Positions 1-5,127 of a DNA stretch of 7,072 bases are shown here, piece by piece; positions within the stretch are counted from its first letter, which is position 1, and every line of letters starts with the position of its first letter. The notes under the pieces were generated by a model. It did no database searches. It saw nothing but the letters and a program-made list of their open reading frames with translations, and had not been told where the DNA came from. Origin of the DNA: a bacterium (GTDB lineage Bacteria > Eremiobacterota > Eremiobacteria > Baltobacterales > Baltobacteraceae); NCBI GenBank assembly GCA_021782295.1, contig JAJXVC010000098.1, forward strand, positions 1 through 7,072, given 5' to 3'. A program made the translations under genes and the position numbers.

Positions 1-1
1 G

Positions 2-700
2 GCGATGGTCTTTGCCGTTCCGCTCGCCCTCGGTGTCGCGTTGACGATCGTCTATCGTCTCCCGGAACGGTTGCGCCTACCGATTAACGCCTTGATCGAA
101 CTCATGGCCGGCATCCCCTCCGTCGTATACGGATTGTGGGGAACGATCGTCCTGGTGCCATGGGTCGGCAACCACGTCGCACCGTTCATCACGCATCATT
201 TCGGTTTCATCCCCTTTCTCGGCGGCGATGCCGGAAGCGGGAATGGGCTTTTTTCCGCAGCGATCGTGCTTGCAATCATGGTGATGCCGATTATGGTCGC
301 CACCGTTCGAGACGTTTTGCTCGCGCAACCGCGGAGCTTCTACGAAGCAAGCATGGCGTTGGGGAGTACGTCGTGGCAAGCCGTTACGCATGCGGTATTG
401 CCGAGCGTGCGAACCGGTATCGTCGGCGCCATTCTCGTCGCATTCGGGCGCGCGCTCGGCGAGACGATGGCGGTGCTGATGGTCGCCGGAAACGCGATCA
501 ACATTCTCCCGCATAACATTTTTTCACCGATCAATACGATTGCTGCAGTCGTCGTATCGCAGTTGGAATCGGCCGTTAGTGACGCAAGCGGAGTCGCGCA
601 GCGATCGCTCGCCGAACTTGCACTCGTATTGTTCGTCATCTCGTTAGCCGTGAATACGATCGCTCGCGTCGCTATTCGCGGACAGGATCGGTCGCACTAA
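2..700 (+). CDS. pstC: Phosphate ABC transporter permease PstC (5' partial)
   Basis: One of the two membrane subunits of the Pst high-affinity phosphate importer, which takes phosphate from the PstS binding protein and pairs with PstA and the PstB ATPase. The frame is already open at base 2, so the first ATG (base 5) is internal: 'AMVFAVPLALG' reads as a transmembrane helix, and roughly 70-90 residues of a usual ~300-residue PstC should lie upstream. Counting from that ATG, I see hydrophobic segments near 1-18, 28-52, 80-105, 137-162 and 203-224. The family-typical 'GIPSVVYGLWG' is at 36-46. The EAA loop that docks the ATPase begins at E114 (EASMALG) and is followed by 'RALGETMAVLMVAGN' near 149-163. 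The gene ends in TAATG, so its stop overlaps the pstA start by one base and the two are probably translationally coupled. PstC rather than PstA is favoured by the first position in the pair and by the LGETMAVLMVAGN wording. Confidence 0.93.
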   Translation, partial: AMVFAVPLALGVALTIVYRLPERLRLPINALIELMAGIPSVVYGLWGTIVLVPWVGNHVAPFITHHFGFIPFLGGDAGSGNGLFSAAIVLAIMVMPIMVATVRDVLLAQPRSFYEASMALGSTSWQAVTHAVLPSVRTGIVGAILVAFGRALGETMAVLMVAGNAINILPHNIFSPINTIAAVVVSQLESAVSDASGVAQRSLAELALVLFVISLAVNTIARVAIRGQDRSH

Positions 701-1557
701 TGGTCTCTCATGTTTCGCGCAACGTCGCGATCTCACGCTTTTGGTGGGTACTCTGCATCGCTTCGCTGGCCGGGGCGCTCTTGGTGCTGCTCTCGCTCTT
801 CGGATTTGTCTTCGTACGCGGTATCGCCGCGATTCGCCCCGATATTTTCTTTACGGTGACGCAAGGCATCGCCGGGGGGCTCGCCAACGCCATCGCCGGA
901 ACGCTGCTTTTAGTCACGCTGGCCGTCGCCTTGGTGGTACCGATCGGTATCGGCGCGGCGATCTGGGTCACGCAGTTTGCGCCGGATCGGTTACGGATCG
1001 TCGTGCGTCTCTCGATTGACGTGCTCTTCGGCGTGCCCTCGATCGTCGTCGGTTATTTTCTCTACGTCGCCTTGGTCGAGACGGTGGGCTGGGGCTTTTC
1101 GCTCGTCGCCGGCTCGCTCGCACTGGCAATCATCATGTTGCCGTACGTCTATCGCGCGGCCGATCTCGCGTTTTCCGCGGTTCCGCGCGATCTCGTCGAA
1201 GCATCGGTTGCACTTGGGGCGCGACCGCTGACGACGTTTCTTCGCGTGGCGTTTCCGTGGGCGCTTCCGGGAACGCTCACCGGGTTGCTGATCGGCGTCG
1301 GCATCGCTTTAGGCGAGACCGCTCCGTTAATCTATACCGCCGGCTGGTCGAATTATATGCCGACGCTCGCTCCGACGCATTCGCCGGTCGGGTATCTTAC
1401 CTACGTCGTCTGGACCTTCATCAACGAACCGTTCAAAGAATCGCATCAACTCGCATACGCGGCGGCCTTTCTCTTGATGGTCGGGATCTTCGTCACGAAC
1501 TTCGTGGCTCGCGCGGCGGTGGAGTACTGGGCTTCGAGAACTCGCTCGCACGCCTAA
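700..1557 (+). CDS. pstA: Phosphate ABC transporter permease PstA
   Basis: The second membrane subunit of the Pst phosphate importer, 285 residues, a normal length for the family. About six hydrophobic segments are visible (near 14-38, 62-90, 104-126, 134-153, 190-214, 250-275). Family marks are 'FGVPSIVVGYFLYV' (110-123), the EAA loop 'EASVALGARPLTTFLRVAFP' (168-187) that contacts the PstB ATPase, and 'GIALGETAPLIYTAG' (201-215), which is typical of PstA as opposed to PstC. The ATG at 700 overlaps the pstC stop. Only a weak AGGA (684-687) precedes it, so coupled translation from pstC is likely. The usual next genes, pstB and phoU, do not follow; the next gene is an unrelated small one after an 81-base gap. 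The ATPase must lie upstream or elsewhere. Identification is firm; the operon's start and its regulation lie outside the window. Confidence 0.95.
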   Translation: MVSHVSRNVAISRFWWVLCIASLAGALLVLLSLFGFVFVRGIAAIRPDIFFTVTQGIAGGLANAIAGTLLLVTLAVALVVPIGIGAAIWVTQFAPDRLRIVVRLSIDVLFGVPSIVVGYFLYVALVETVGWGFSLVAGSLALAIIMLPYVYRAADLAFSAVPRDLVEASVALGARPLTTFLRVAFPWALPGTLTGLLIGVGIALGETAPLIYTAGWSNYMPTLAPTHSPVGYLTYVVWTFINEPFKESHQLAYAAAFLLMVGIFVTNFVARAAVEYWASRTRSHA

Positions 1558-1638
1558 GGCGGTGCGCGTAAAACGGGCGTTGCGGCAAGGAAAATCACGC
1601 CCAGCCCGGTACGTTGCTCGGGGAGGAGCATACGAACC

Positions 1639-1926
1639 GTGCACGTCAAAGCGAAGCTTTCACCCGGGATCCTTCACGAACTCCCAGCGGATATGGAAGG
1701 CGCGTTAACAGCAGCAAGCGGCGCCGCCGATCTGTGGAATGCACTCACGCCGATCCAACGCAATGAATGGATCTGCTGGACGACGATCGTGAAAAAAGAG
1801 CAGACGCGCGTCGAACATATCGCGCGTCTGCTCTCCGATCTCCAAAACGGGAAACGACAGCCGTGCTGTTGGCCGGGGTGTCCGCATCGTCGCCCCAGCG
1901 CGAAGAAATATTTTCGCAAGCGATAG
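1639..1926 (+). CDS. YdeI/OmpD-associated family protein, small
   Basis: A 95-residue protein resembling the C-terminal domain of the YdeI/OmpD-associated (OmdA, PF13376) family. The typical order is seen: 'LPADMEGALTAASGAADLWNAL' around residues 15-36 (only its wording is recalled from the family), then 'TPIQRNEWICWTTIVKKEQTR' around 37-57, then a helix 'VEHIARLLSDLQNGKR' at 58-73. The end 'CCWPGCPHR' (C76, C77, C81, H83) is a small Cys/His cluster that could bind metal or be structural; the last residues are strongly basic. The biochemical role of the family is poorly known; links to bacteriocin protection and porin expression come from enteric members and should not be carried over. The start is GTG, chosen because GGAGGAG (1622-1628) sits ten bases before it. 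It lies 81 bases after pstA on the same strand and could be co-transcribed. A strong reverse-strand terminator is embedded in codons 52-66. Confidence 0.75.
   Translation: MHVKAKLSPGILHELPADMEGALTAASGAADLWNALTPIQRNEWICWTTIVKKEQTRVEHIARLLSDLQNGKRQPCCWPGCPHRRPSAKKYFRKR
1792..1834 (-). terminator. Intrinsic terminator of the phosphoesterase gene, inside the opposing CDS
   Basis: Arms at 1798-1810 and 1821-1833 are a perfect 13-base inverted repeat (GAGCAGACGCGCG and its complement) with a 10-base loop. An extra A-T pair (1797/1834) can extend it. On the minus strand the stem is followed at once by six T (plus-strand A at 1792-1797). This is a textbook rho-independent terminator for minus-strand transcripts, about 115 bases after the phosphoesterase stop. 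On the plus strand no T-run follows, so it should not stop the YdeI-like gene's own transcript. Confidence 0.85.
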
Positions 1927-1937
1927 CGTGCGAGCGA

Positions 1938-1970
1938 CGCCGCTCCTCTAGTGGTTTTCGAGGAGCGGTG
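1938..1970. terminator. Hairpin between the convergent YdeI-like and phosphoesterase genes
   Basis: CCGCTCCTC (1940-1948) and GAGGAGCGG (1960-1968) are a perfect 9-base inverted repeat with an 11-base loop, extendable by a G-T and a C-G pair. It lies just after the YdeI-like stop and spans the last codons and stop of the phosphoesterase gene. There is no T-run on either side, so it is at best an RNA 3'-end stabiliser or a factor-assisted terminator for the plus strand. Confidence 0.4.
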
Positions 1971-3654
1971 CGAAGCCTTTGGGTGGATGATTCTCGCCGG
2001 GAATGCGAACGGGAGTGACACCGATCGTCCGACAGCTCCACGGCGATGGAATGCTGTCGACGACCCGCGTCGGAATCTCCGCCGCGCTCGCCGGCAGTGG
2101 TGCTTTCGTGCCGGCAAGGCGTTGCGGATCGAAGGCACCCACGAGATTGCTCAGTGCGGGATTCGTATCGCGGGGGCCGAGCGGCAGATACGGCTTCTCG
2201 TCTGGCAGCGATGCAAGCGCCGGTAACTTGAAGAGCGTTCCGAGGAATTTCACAAACGAGGCGTGATCGGAGATCTCGCTAACGACGGCGTGGTCGCGCG
2301 CGTACGGCGAGATGAGCAACGCCGGAACGCGTGGACCGTCACCGCAGGCGTGTCCGTCGAAGCAGCGTTCGAACTGCGGCGGCGGCACGTGATCGTAGAA
2401 GCCCTCGGAGTCGTCCCAGAAGATGAAGATCGCCGAACTCTTCCAATAGCGGCTGTGTGCGATCGCATTGACGACTTTTGCGACCATCGCTTCGGATATC
2501 TGCGAATCCGAGTATCCCGGGTGGTCGTCATCGCCGCGGAAACGCGACTGGACGCGCGCGTTTTTATCGGCCGGCTTCAGGCCGAAGGGATTCTTTTTTC
2601 CGCCTTTGATGATGATGACGCTTCGCTTGCCGAGCCGTCCGTGCGAGAGCGCGGGGAAGAGCGCCGTGAGATCGTGTACGCCGCGCCAAAAGTACGGGTT
2701 CTTTCGGAGATAGCCGAAATACTGTAAGGCGTTGTGGTGCGGAATATACCCGTGCACGAGATTCGTTGCATTCGGATGGGCGGCGGCAGCGTATCCTTCT
2801 TGGTACCAGCCCCACGGTATGGCGGGGCGCCCGCTGCGTGCGATCGCCGTGATATCTTTGCGTATGCCGTGGTTGTCGTTTTTCGCTTCGATCGCTCGAC
2901 GCTGCGCCATCGTGAGAAAAATCGTCGCGTAATGCTGGTCGTACTGCGCCTTGAGCGGGTCGGGCGGGCTTCCCGGGTAGGGGCCGAACGGCGGCTCCGC
3001 GTCGTCGACGATCGGTTCTCCAGGGCCCTTTGCATCGGGCGCTACTTGTTCCGATGCGTCGCGCGCCCACTGCGTCTCGCCGGTTTGCGCTGCGATGAGA
3101 TCGATATTCCCCGGCGTCGAGGGTCCCCACATTCCCTGAAAAAAGTGATCGTAGAGCGCGAAGTTATGCGCGTAGTACCAGAGATAGGGAATGGTGTCGC
3201 AATCTTCGTGGGCCATGGTCAGCAAACCGAGCCGCTCGGCATCGCTGCGCGTATAACCGCGTGCGAGAAGACCGAATTCCTCCGTTGCGACGTAGAGATC
3301 CATCCGACCGCCGTCGGCTTTTGTCAGCAGCGCCGGGCGCGAATGCTCGGCGTCGGCGGTGTCGGGGGCGGTGATGCGAAACGGCGTTACCCACTGGCGC
3401 CCAAGCGGATCGTATTGACGAAATCCATGCGTTCGAGCAGAGGGTGATGCAAGATTATCCGCGCCCGGAAACGTGCCGAAATACGAATCGAAAGAGCGAT
3501 TCTCTTGATAGATTACAAAAACGTGCTTGATATGCGAACGAAGGAGCGCATCGAGCGATGCACGTTGTATCGACGACGCATGTTCCGATGCACCTGCGGG
3601 CGCGAATGAACAGAGCATGGAGCAACCGATGATGAAAGCAACGAGACGGCGCAA
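1948..3654 (-). CDS. Secreted phosphoesterase, phospholipase C / acid phosphatase family
   Basis: A 568-residue exported hydrolase of the phosphoesterase family PF04185, which includes bacterial phospholipases C and the acid phosphatase AcpA; it cleaves phosphate ester bonds outside the cytoplasm. Motifs in order: 'YQENRSFDSYFGTFPG' (49-64; E51 and N52 likely metal ligands), 'YDHFF' (168-172), 'GPSTPGN' (177-183; S179/T180 region as nucleophile by analogy), 'FWDDSEGFYDHVPPP' (412-426; D414/D415 metal-binding by analogy), 'GPRVPALLISPYAR' (440-453) and 'SDHASFVKFLGTLF' (462-475). The N-terminus is a Sec signal: RR, a hydrophobic core at 4-18, and a probable cut after APAGA (residue 22). The start is TTG with GGAGGT six bases upstream (3661-3666); the internal ATG at residue 13 would lose most of the signal. 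It faces pstA across one small gene, fitting phosphate scavenging (inference). Substrate (phospholipid, phosphomonoester or other) cannot be told from sequence. Its terminator is at 1792-1834. Confidence 0.9.
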   Translation of the reverse strand: MRRLVAFIIGCSMLCSFAPAGASEHASSIQRASLDALLRSHIKHVFVIYQENRSFDSYFGTFPGADNLASPSARTHGFRQYDPLGRQWVTPFRITAPDTADAEHSRPALLTKADGGRMDLYVATEEFGLLARGYTRSDAERLGLLTMAHEDCDTIPYLWYYAHNFALYDHFFQGMWGPSTPGNIDLIAAQTGETQWARDASEQVAPDAKGPGEPIVDDAEPPFGPYPGSPPDPLKAQYDQHYATIFLTMAQRRAIEAKNDNHGIRKDITAIARSGRPAIPWGWYQEGYAAAAHPNATNLVHGYIPHHNALQYFGYLRKNPYFWRGVHDLTALFPALSHGRLGKRSVIIIKGGKKNPFGLKPADKNARVQSRFRGDDDHPGYSDSQISEAMVAKVVNAIAHSRYWKSSAIFIFWDDSEGFYDHVPPPQFERCFDGHACGDGPRVPALLISPYARDHAVVSEISDHASFVKFLGTLFKLPALASLPDEKPYLPLGPRDTNPALSNLVGAFDPQRLAGTKAPLPASAAEIPTRVVDSIPSPWSCRTIGVTPVRIPGENHPPKGFAPLLENH

Positions 3655-3660
3655 CGGGAG

Positions 3661-3666
3661 ACCTCC
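3661..3666 (-). promoter_or_regulatory. Shine-Dalgarno that fixes the TTG start of the phosphoesterase
   Basis: Minus-strand GGAGGT, a full consensus ribosome site, stands six bases before TTG at 3654-3652. The nearest in-frame ATG (3618) has no comparable site and lies inside the signal peptide, so the rare TTG start is preferred. Confidence 0.75.
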
Positions 3667-3737
3667 GCGAGCGAAAACAGCGAATACGATACCGCATGTT
3701 GTGCGGCTTTTGCCCTTGTGAGTCCTGGTCTTTTACG

Positions 3738-3771
3738 TGAAAAAAAGCTCGTGGATGCGGGAGTTTTTTCA
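3738..3771. repeat. A-tract / T-tract inverted repeat in the divergent spacer
   Basis: TGAAAAAA (3738-3745) and TTTTTTCA (3764-3771) are complementary; the inner CTC (3748-3750) and GAG (3761-3763) also pair, leaving a two-base bulge and a 10-base loop. The GC part of the stem is only three pairs, so a terminator reading is weak. A-tracts of this kind also act as bent DNA or UP-like elements upstream of promoters. The site is in the 178-base spacer between two divergent genes, where I could not assign a convincing -35/-10 pair on either strand. Confidence 0.3.
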
Positions 3772-3774
3772 TCG

Positions 3775-3789
3775 ATCGTTAACAACGAT
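3775..3789. promoter_or_regulatory. Palindromic operator-like site 1
   Basis: ATCGTT-AAC-AACGAT is a perfect six-base dyad with a three-base centre, containing GTTAAC. It lies 44 bases before the start codon of the propeller-like gene in the divergent spacer, where a dimeric regulator could bind. No regulator gene is in the window, so this is only a candidate. Confidence 0.3.
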
Positions 3790-3793
3790 TATG

Positions 3794-3805
3794 AACCTCA
3801 AGGTT
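3794..3805. promoter_or_regulatory. Palindromic operator-like site 2
   Basis: AACCT-CA-AGGTT is a perfect five-base dyad with a two-base centre. Its start is 19 bases from the start of the ATCGTT/AACGAT dyad, so the two could lie on nearly the same face of the helix. In RNA the two-base loop would be too tight, so a DNA-level role is the better reading if it is real. Confidence 0.25.
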
Positions 3806-3832
3806 GCTTAAGAGAGTGAAGGAGAACCGCCG

Positions 3833-4501
3833 ATGATCGAGATGGAAATGATTCGTGAGATCGTCCGTTTACCCGCTCCGGCGCCCCAACCGCAAGCGCT
3901 CGCAGCTGATGGCGAACGCCTCTGGGTAAGCTCGATGCAGACGAGCCGCCTCTATGCCGTCTCGCCGAGCGACGACCGAATTCTCGATGAGTCGCAGGCC
4001 CCCGGCAAACCCATCGGCGCGATTGCGCTCGGGGACGAATTGCGATTCGTATCCAGCGAAGGTGCCGAGGACGATCGTTACTTGCGGCGCTTCGTTCCCG
4101 GTCACGGCGTTAAAGAACACGACCGTATCGCCTGTCCCGATCTCACCGGTTCTCAACTCGCGTTTGACGGGCGGCATCTCTGGCTCAGTCAAGCGGTTCG
4201 TCGACGCCTGCTCGCGCTCGATGCCGCCGGTACGGTTCTTGCGACGATGGATTTTTCCGAAGCCCTGGCGGGTTTCGCACGGGCGACGGTCGGGTGTTGC
4301 TTCGTCGAGGGAACGCTCTATTTGCTCGCTCGAAATCTCGACGACGCGACGAACACCTTCGTCCGCGTGACCTCGCTCGAGGAGCGTACCGTCGAGACGC
4401 TCGCGCATTTGCCGTTCCGCAGTGTCTCGCTTGCGCACGACGGTTCGCGTTTCTGGACCTCCGATAAGCCGGCGAACGCGCTGGTCGCGTTCACCGCCTA
4501 G
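3833..4501 (+). CDS. Cytoplasmic beta-propeller-like protein of unknown function
   Basis: A 222-residue protein with no signal peptide or membrane segment. I do not recognise a named family, but the chain shows repeating blade-like units of about 41-47 residues: 'ALAADGERLWVSS' (22-34), a degraded 'AIALGDELRFVSS' (63-75), 'QLAFDGRHLWLSQ' (108-120), a degraded 'GCCFVEGTLYLLAR' (154-167) and 'SLAHDGSRFWTSD' (199-211). Each is followed by a hydrophobic strand such as RLYAV, RLLALD or ALVAF. The pattern of a small residue, DG, two residues and LW recalls NHL/SMP-30/glutamine-cyclotransferase-like propellers; five clear units in so short a chain would be a small propeller. No catalytic or metal site is evident, so binding or sensing is as likely as an enzyme role. 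The ATG is supported by AAGGAG (3819-3824) eight bases upstream. The gene is divergent from the phosphoesterase, and its stop overlaps that of the next, convergent gene. Confidence 0.7.
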   Translation: MIEMEMIREIVRLPAPAPQPQALAADGERLWVSSMQTSRLYAVSPSDDRILDESQAPGKPIGAIALGDELRFVSSEGAEDDRYLRRFVPGHGVKEHDRIACPDLTGSQLAFDGRHLWLSQAVRRRLLALDAAGTVLATMDFSEALAGFARATVGCCFVEGTLYLLARNLDDATNTFVRVTSLEERTVETLAHLPFRSVSLAHDGSRFWTSDKPANALVAFTA

Positions 4502-4516
4502 GGCGCCGGGCGCCCT
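4498..4516. terminator. Shared CTAG stop and GC hairpin between convergent genes
   Basis: CTAG at 4498-4501 provides the TAG stop of both convergent genes, one on each strand. AGGGCGC (4500-4506) and GCGCCCT (4510-4516) then form a seven-pair stem with a CGG loop. No T-run follows on either strand, so this is not a canonical intrinsic terminator, though it could protect or pause either 3' end. Base positions 4502-4516 also encode the Gly-Arg-Pro-Ala-Pro tail of the minus-strand protein. Confidence 0.4.
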
Positions 4517-4839
4517 CGGTCGTCATCCCCGCCGCGTTCTCCCCGGCGGATCAGGTCGATGCGGTCGGCGATAAATGCGCCATCCTCGCCGTGGTGCCCC
4601 CAAATGCGCAGCAGCATCCCCCAGCGCGGCGTCATGCCGGTGGGGTTGATGATCGTGCCGCGATGCAGTTCGAGGGTTCGGCCGTTCTCTAGGCGGAGGT
4701 GATAGGGCCAGAACGCGCCGACGCGCGCCACGACGACGCGCTCGCGCCCGACTCCACGATCCCCGTCGGCCTGGGCGGCGAGCGGGGCGAGGAGCGTGAG
4801 GGCGGTTGCGAGGGCGAAAAGCTGCGATCTGCGTTTCAT
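4498..4839 (-). CDS. Small secreted protein, DUF5666/OB-fold-like
   Basis: A 113-residue exported protein. Residues 1-24 are a classic signal peptide: MKRR, a hydrophobic core 'LFALATALTLLAPLA', and a probable cut at AQA before D25. The mature part is one short all-beta-looking domain (about 33-98): 'RVVVARVGAFWPYHLRLENGR', then 'LHRGTIINPTGMTPRWGMLLRIWGH', then 'DGAFIADRIDLI'. The Gly-Thr-Ile-Ile-Asn-Pro-Thr-Gly...Gly-Met...Ile-Trp-Gly...Asp-Gly...Ala-Asp-Arg-Ile pattern resembles DUF5666-type barrels, for which I know no biochemical role. The tail (100-113) is charged and disordered, rich in Gly, Asp and Arg. The ATG at 4839 is chosen over a longer GTG start at 4980 because GGAGGA (4845-4850) lies five bases upstream and the signal peptide begins there. 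Its stop shares CTAG with the propeller-like gene. It is divergent from the S53 peptidase gene, so the two may share control. Confidence 0.72.
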   Translation of the reverse strand: MKRRSQLFALATALTLLAPLAAQADGDRGVGRERVVVARVGAFWPYHLRLENGRTLELHRGTIINPTGMTPRWGMLLRIWGHHGEDGAFIADRIDLIRRGERGGDDDRGRPAP

Positions 4840-4844
4840 GTGGA

Positions 4845-4850
4845 TCCTCC
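4845..4850 (-). promoter_or_regulatory. Shine-Dalgarno that fixes the start of the small secreted protein
   Basis: Minus-strand GGAGGA stands five bases before ATG 4839-4837. It sets the start at the signal peptide and argues against the 47-residue, Arg-rich extension that an upstream GTG would give. Confidence 0.7.
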
Positions 4851-4895
4851 GTTCGTTGGTGTTGCTGCAAGTGATATCTCCGAAACGCAGCACGC

Positions 4896-4921
4896 GCGGC
4901 GCGGGTCGCGGCGCGCGCCGC
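4896..4921 (+). terminator. GC-rich inverted repeat followed by a short T-run
   Basis: GCGGCGCG (4896-4903) and CGCGCCGC (4914-4921) are a perfect eight-base inverted repeat with a 10-base loop, followed on the plus strand by TTTCTC. It could insulate the downstream peptidase promoter from antisense read-through, or be a structured part of the minus-strand gene's leader. The T-run is short and the region is GC-rich enough for chance pairing, so confidence is low. Confidence 0.3.
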
Positions 4922-5020
4922 TTTCTCATACGCCCTTCATCGACGAAGGCGCCCTCCGAGCGAGAGGTGACGAAACGCACCTAAGGGCCTTCTCCCCTCA
5001 TTTGCTTGGGCTCCTTATAA

Positions 5021-5039
5021 CTTAACCCTTACTTAACGT
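5021..5039 (+). promoter_or_regulatory. CTTAAC tandem direct repeat, Pho-box-like activator site candidate
   Basis: CTTAAC occurs at 5021-5026 and again at 5032-5037, exactly 11 bases apart, one helical turn. Response regulators of the OmpR/PhoB class bind such tandem half-sites. The cyanobacterial Pho box is described as tandem PyTTAAPyPy(T/A) octamers with three-base spacers; CTTAACCC-TTA-CTTAACGT has that spacing and matches most positions of each octamer. The match to the enterobacterial 7+4 layout is in spacing only. The site lies about 90 bases before the peptidase ATG and abuts a TAGAAT box. The identity of the regulator is inference. Confidence 0.4.
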
Positions 5040-5044
5040 AGAAT
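5039..5044 (+). promoter_or_regulatory. Candidate -10 box for the S53 peptidase gene
   Basis: TAGAAT matches the sigma-70 -10 consensus at five of six positions and is followed by GC-rich sequence. With 17-18 bases of spacing the -35 position would be TATAAC or TTATAA, a poor match, which would fit a promoter needing an activator. It would leave a leader of about 75-80 bases. The overlap with the end of the CTTAAC repeat is closer than in typical PhoB promoters, so one of the two assignments may be wrong. Confidence 0.35.
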
Positions 5045-5059
5045 GCCCGGGTGCCCGGG
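5044..5059 (+). repeat. Tandem duplication of an 8-base palindrome-containing unit
   Basis: TGCCCGGG occurs twice without a gap (5044-5051, 5052-5059). Each copy holds the palindrome CCCGGG, and a near-complement, CCGGGGCA, follows at 5075-5082. In the peptidase leader this can fold into alternative GC-rich hairpins. Function unknown. Confidence 0.4.
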
Positions 5060-5097
5060 GCTCGCTCGTGTGGGCCGGGGCATCTGTTGCAACTACT

Positions 5098-5115
5098 TCG
5101 TACGAACCCGTACGA
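5098..5115 (+). promoter_or_regulatory. Leader hairpin abutting the Shine-Dalgarno of the peptidase gene
   Basis: TCGTACG-AACC-CGTACGA is a perfect seven-base inverted repeat with a four-base loop, and because CGTACG is itself a palindrome the arms are also direct repeats. It ends two bases before AAGGAGA (5118-5124), the ribosome site of the peptidase gene. As RNA it could shield the 5' end or tune initiation; as DNA it could be an operator for a dimer. Confidence 0.45.
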
Positions 5116-5127
5116 CCAAGGAGAAGA

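Noticed and set aside
77..639. Minus-strand open frames under pstC
   Set aside because: They oppose the conserved EAA loop and membrane segments of a firmly identified permease and are rich in Arg, Asp and His without any domain.
1574..1601. GGGCGT/ACGCCC inverted repeat after pstA
   Set aside because: Six pairs with a 16-base loop and no T-run; too weak to call a terminator between pstA and the next gene.
2734..3447. A 237-codon open frame on the plus strand under the phosphoesterase
   Set aside because: It lies opposite conserved phosphoesterase motifs, its composition is Arg/Val-rich without a domain, and it has no convincing ribosome site.
3622..3654. Lipobox reading (IIGC, Cys at residue 11) in the phosphoesterase signal
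   Set aside because: The Cys comes too early for a usual lipoprotein signal, and the hydrophobic core continues past it to a standard APAGA cleavage site.
4840..4980. N-terminal extension of the small secreted protein from a GTG at 4980
   Set aside because: It would put 47 Arg-rich residues before a normal signal peptide, and the clear GGAGGA site points to the ATG at 4839.
5002..5021. TTGCTT and TATAAC as a -35/-10 promoter pair
   Set aside because: The gap is only eight bases, far shorter than the 16-18 needed for a sigma-70 promoter.
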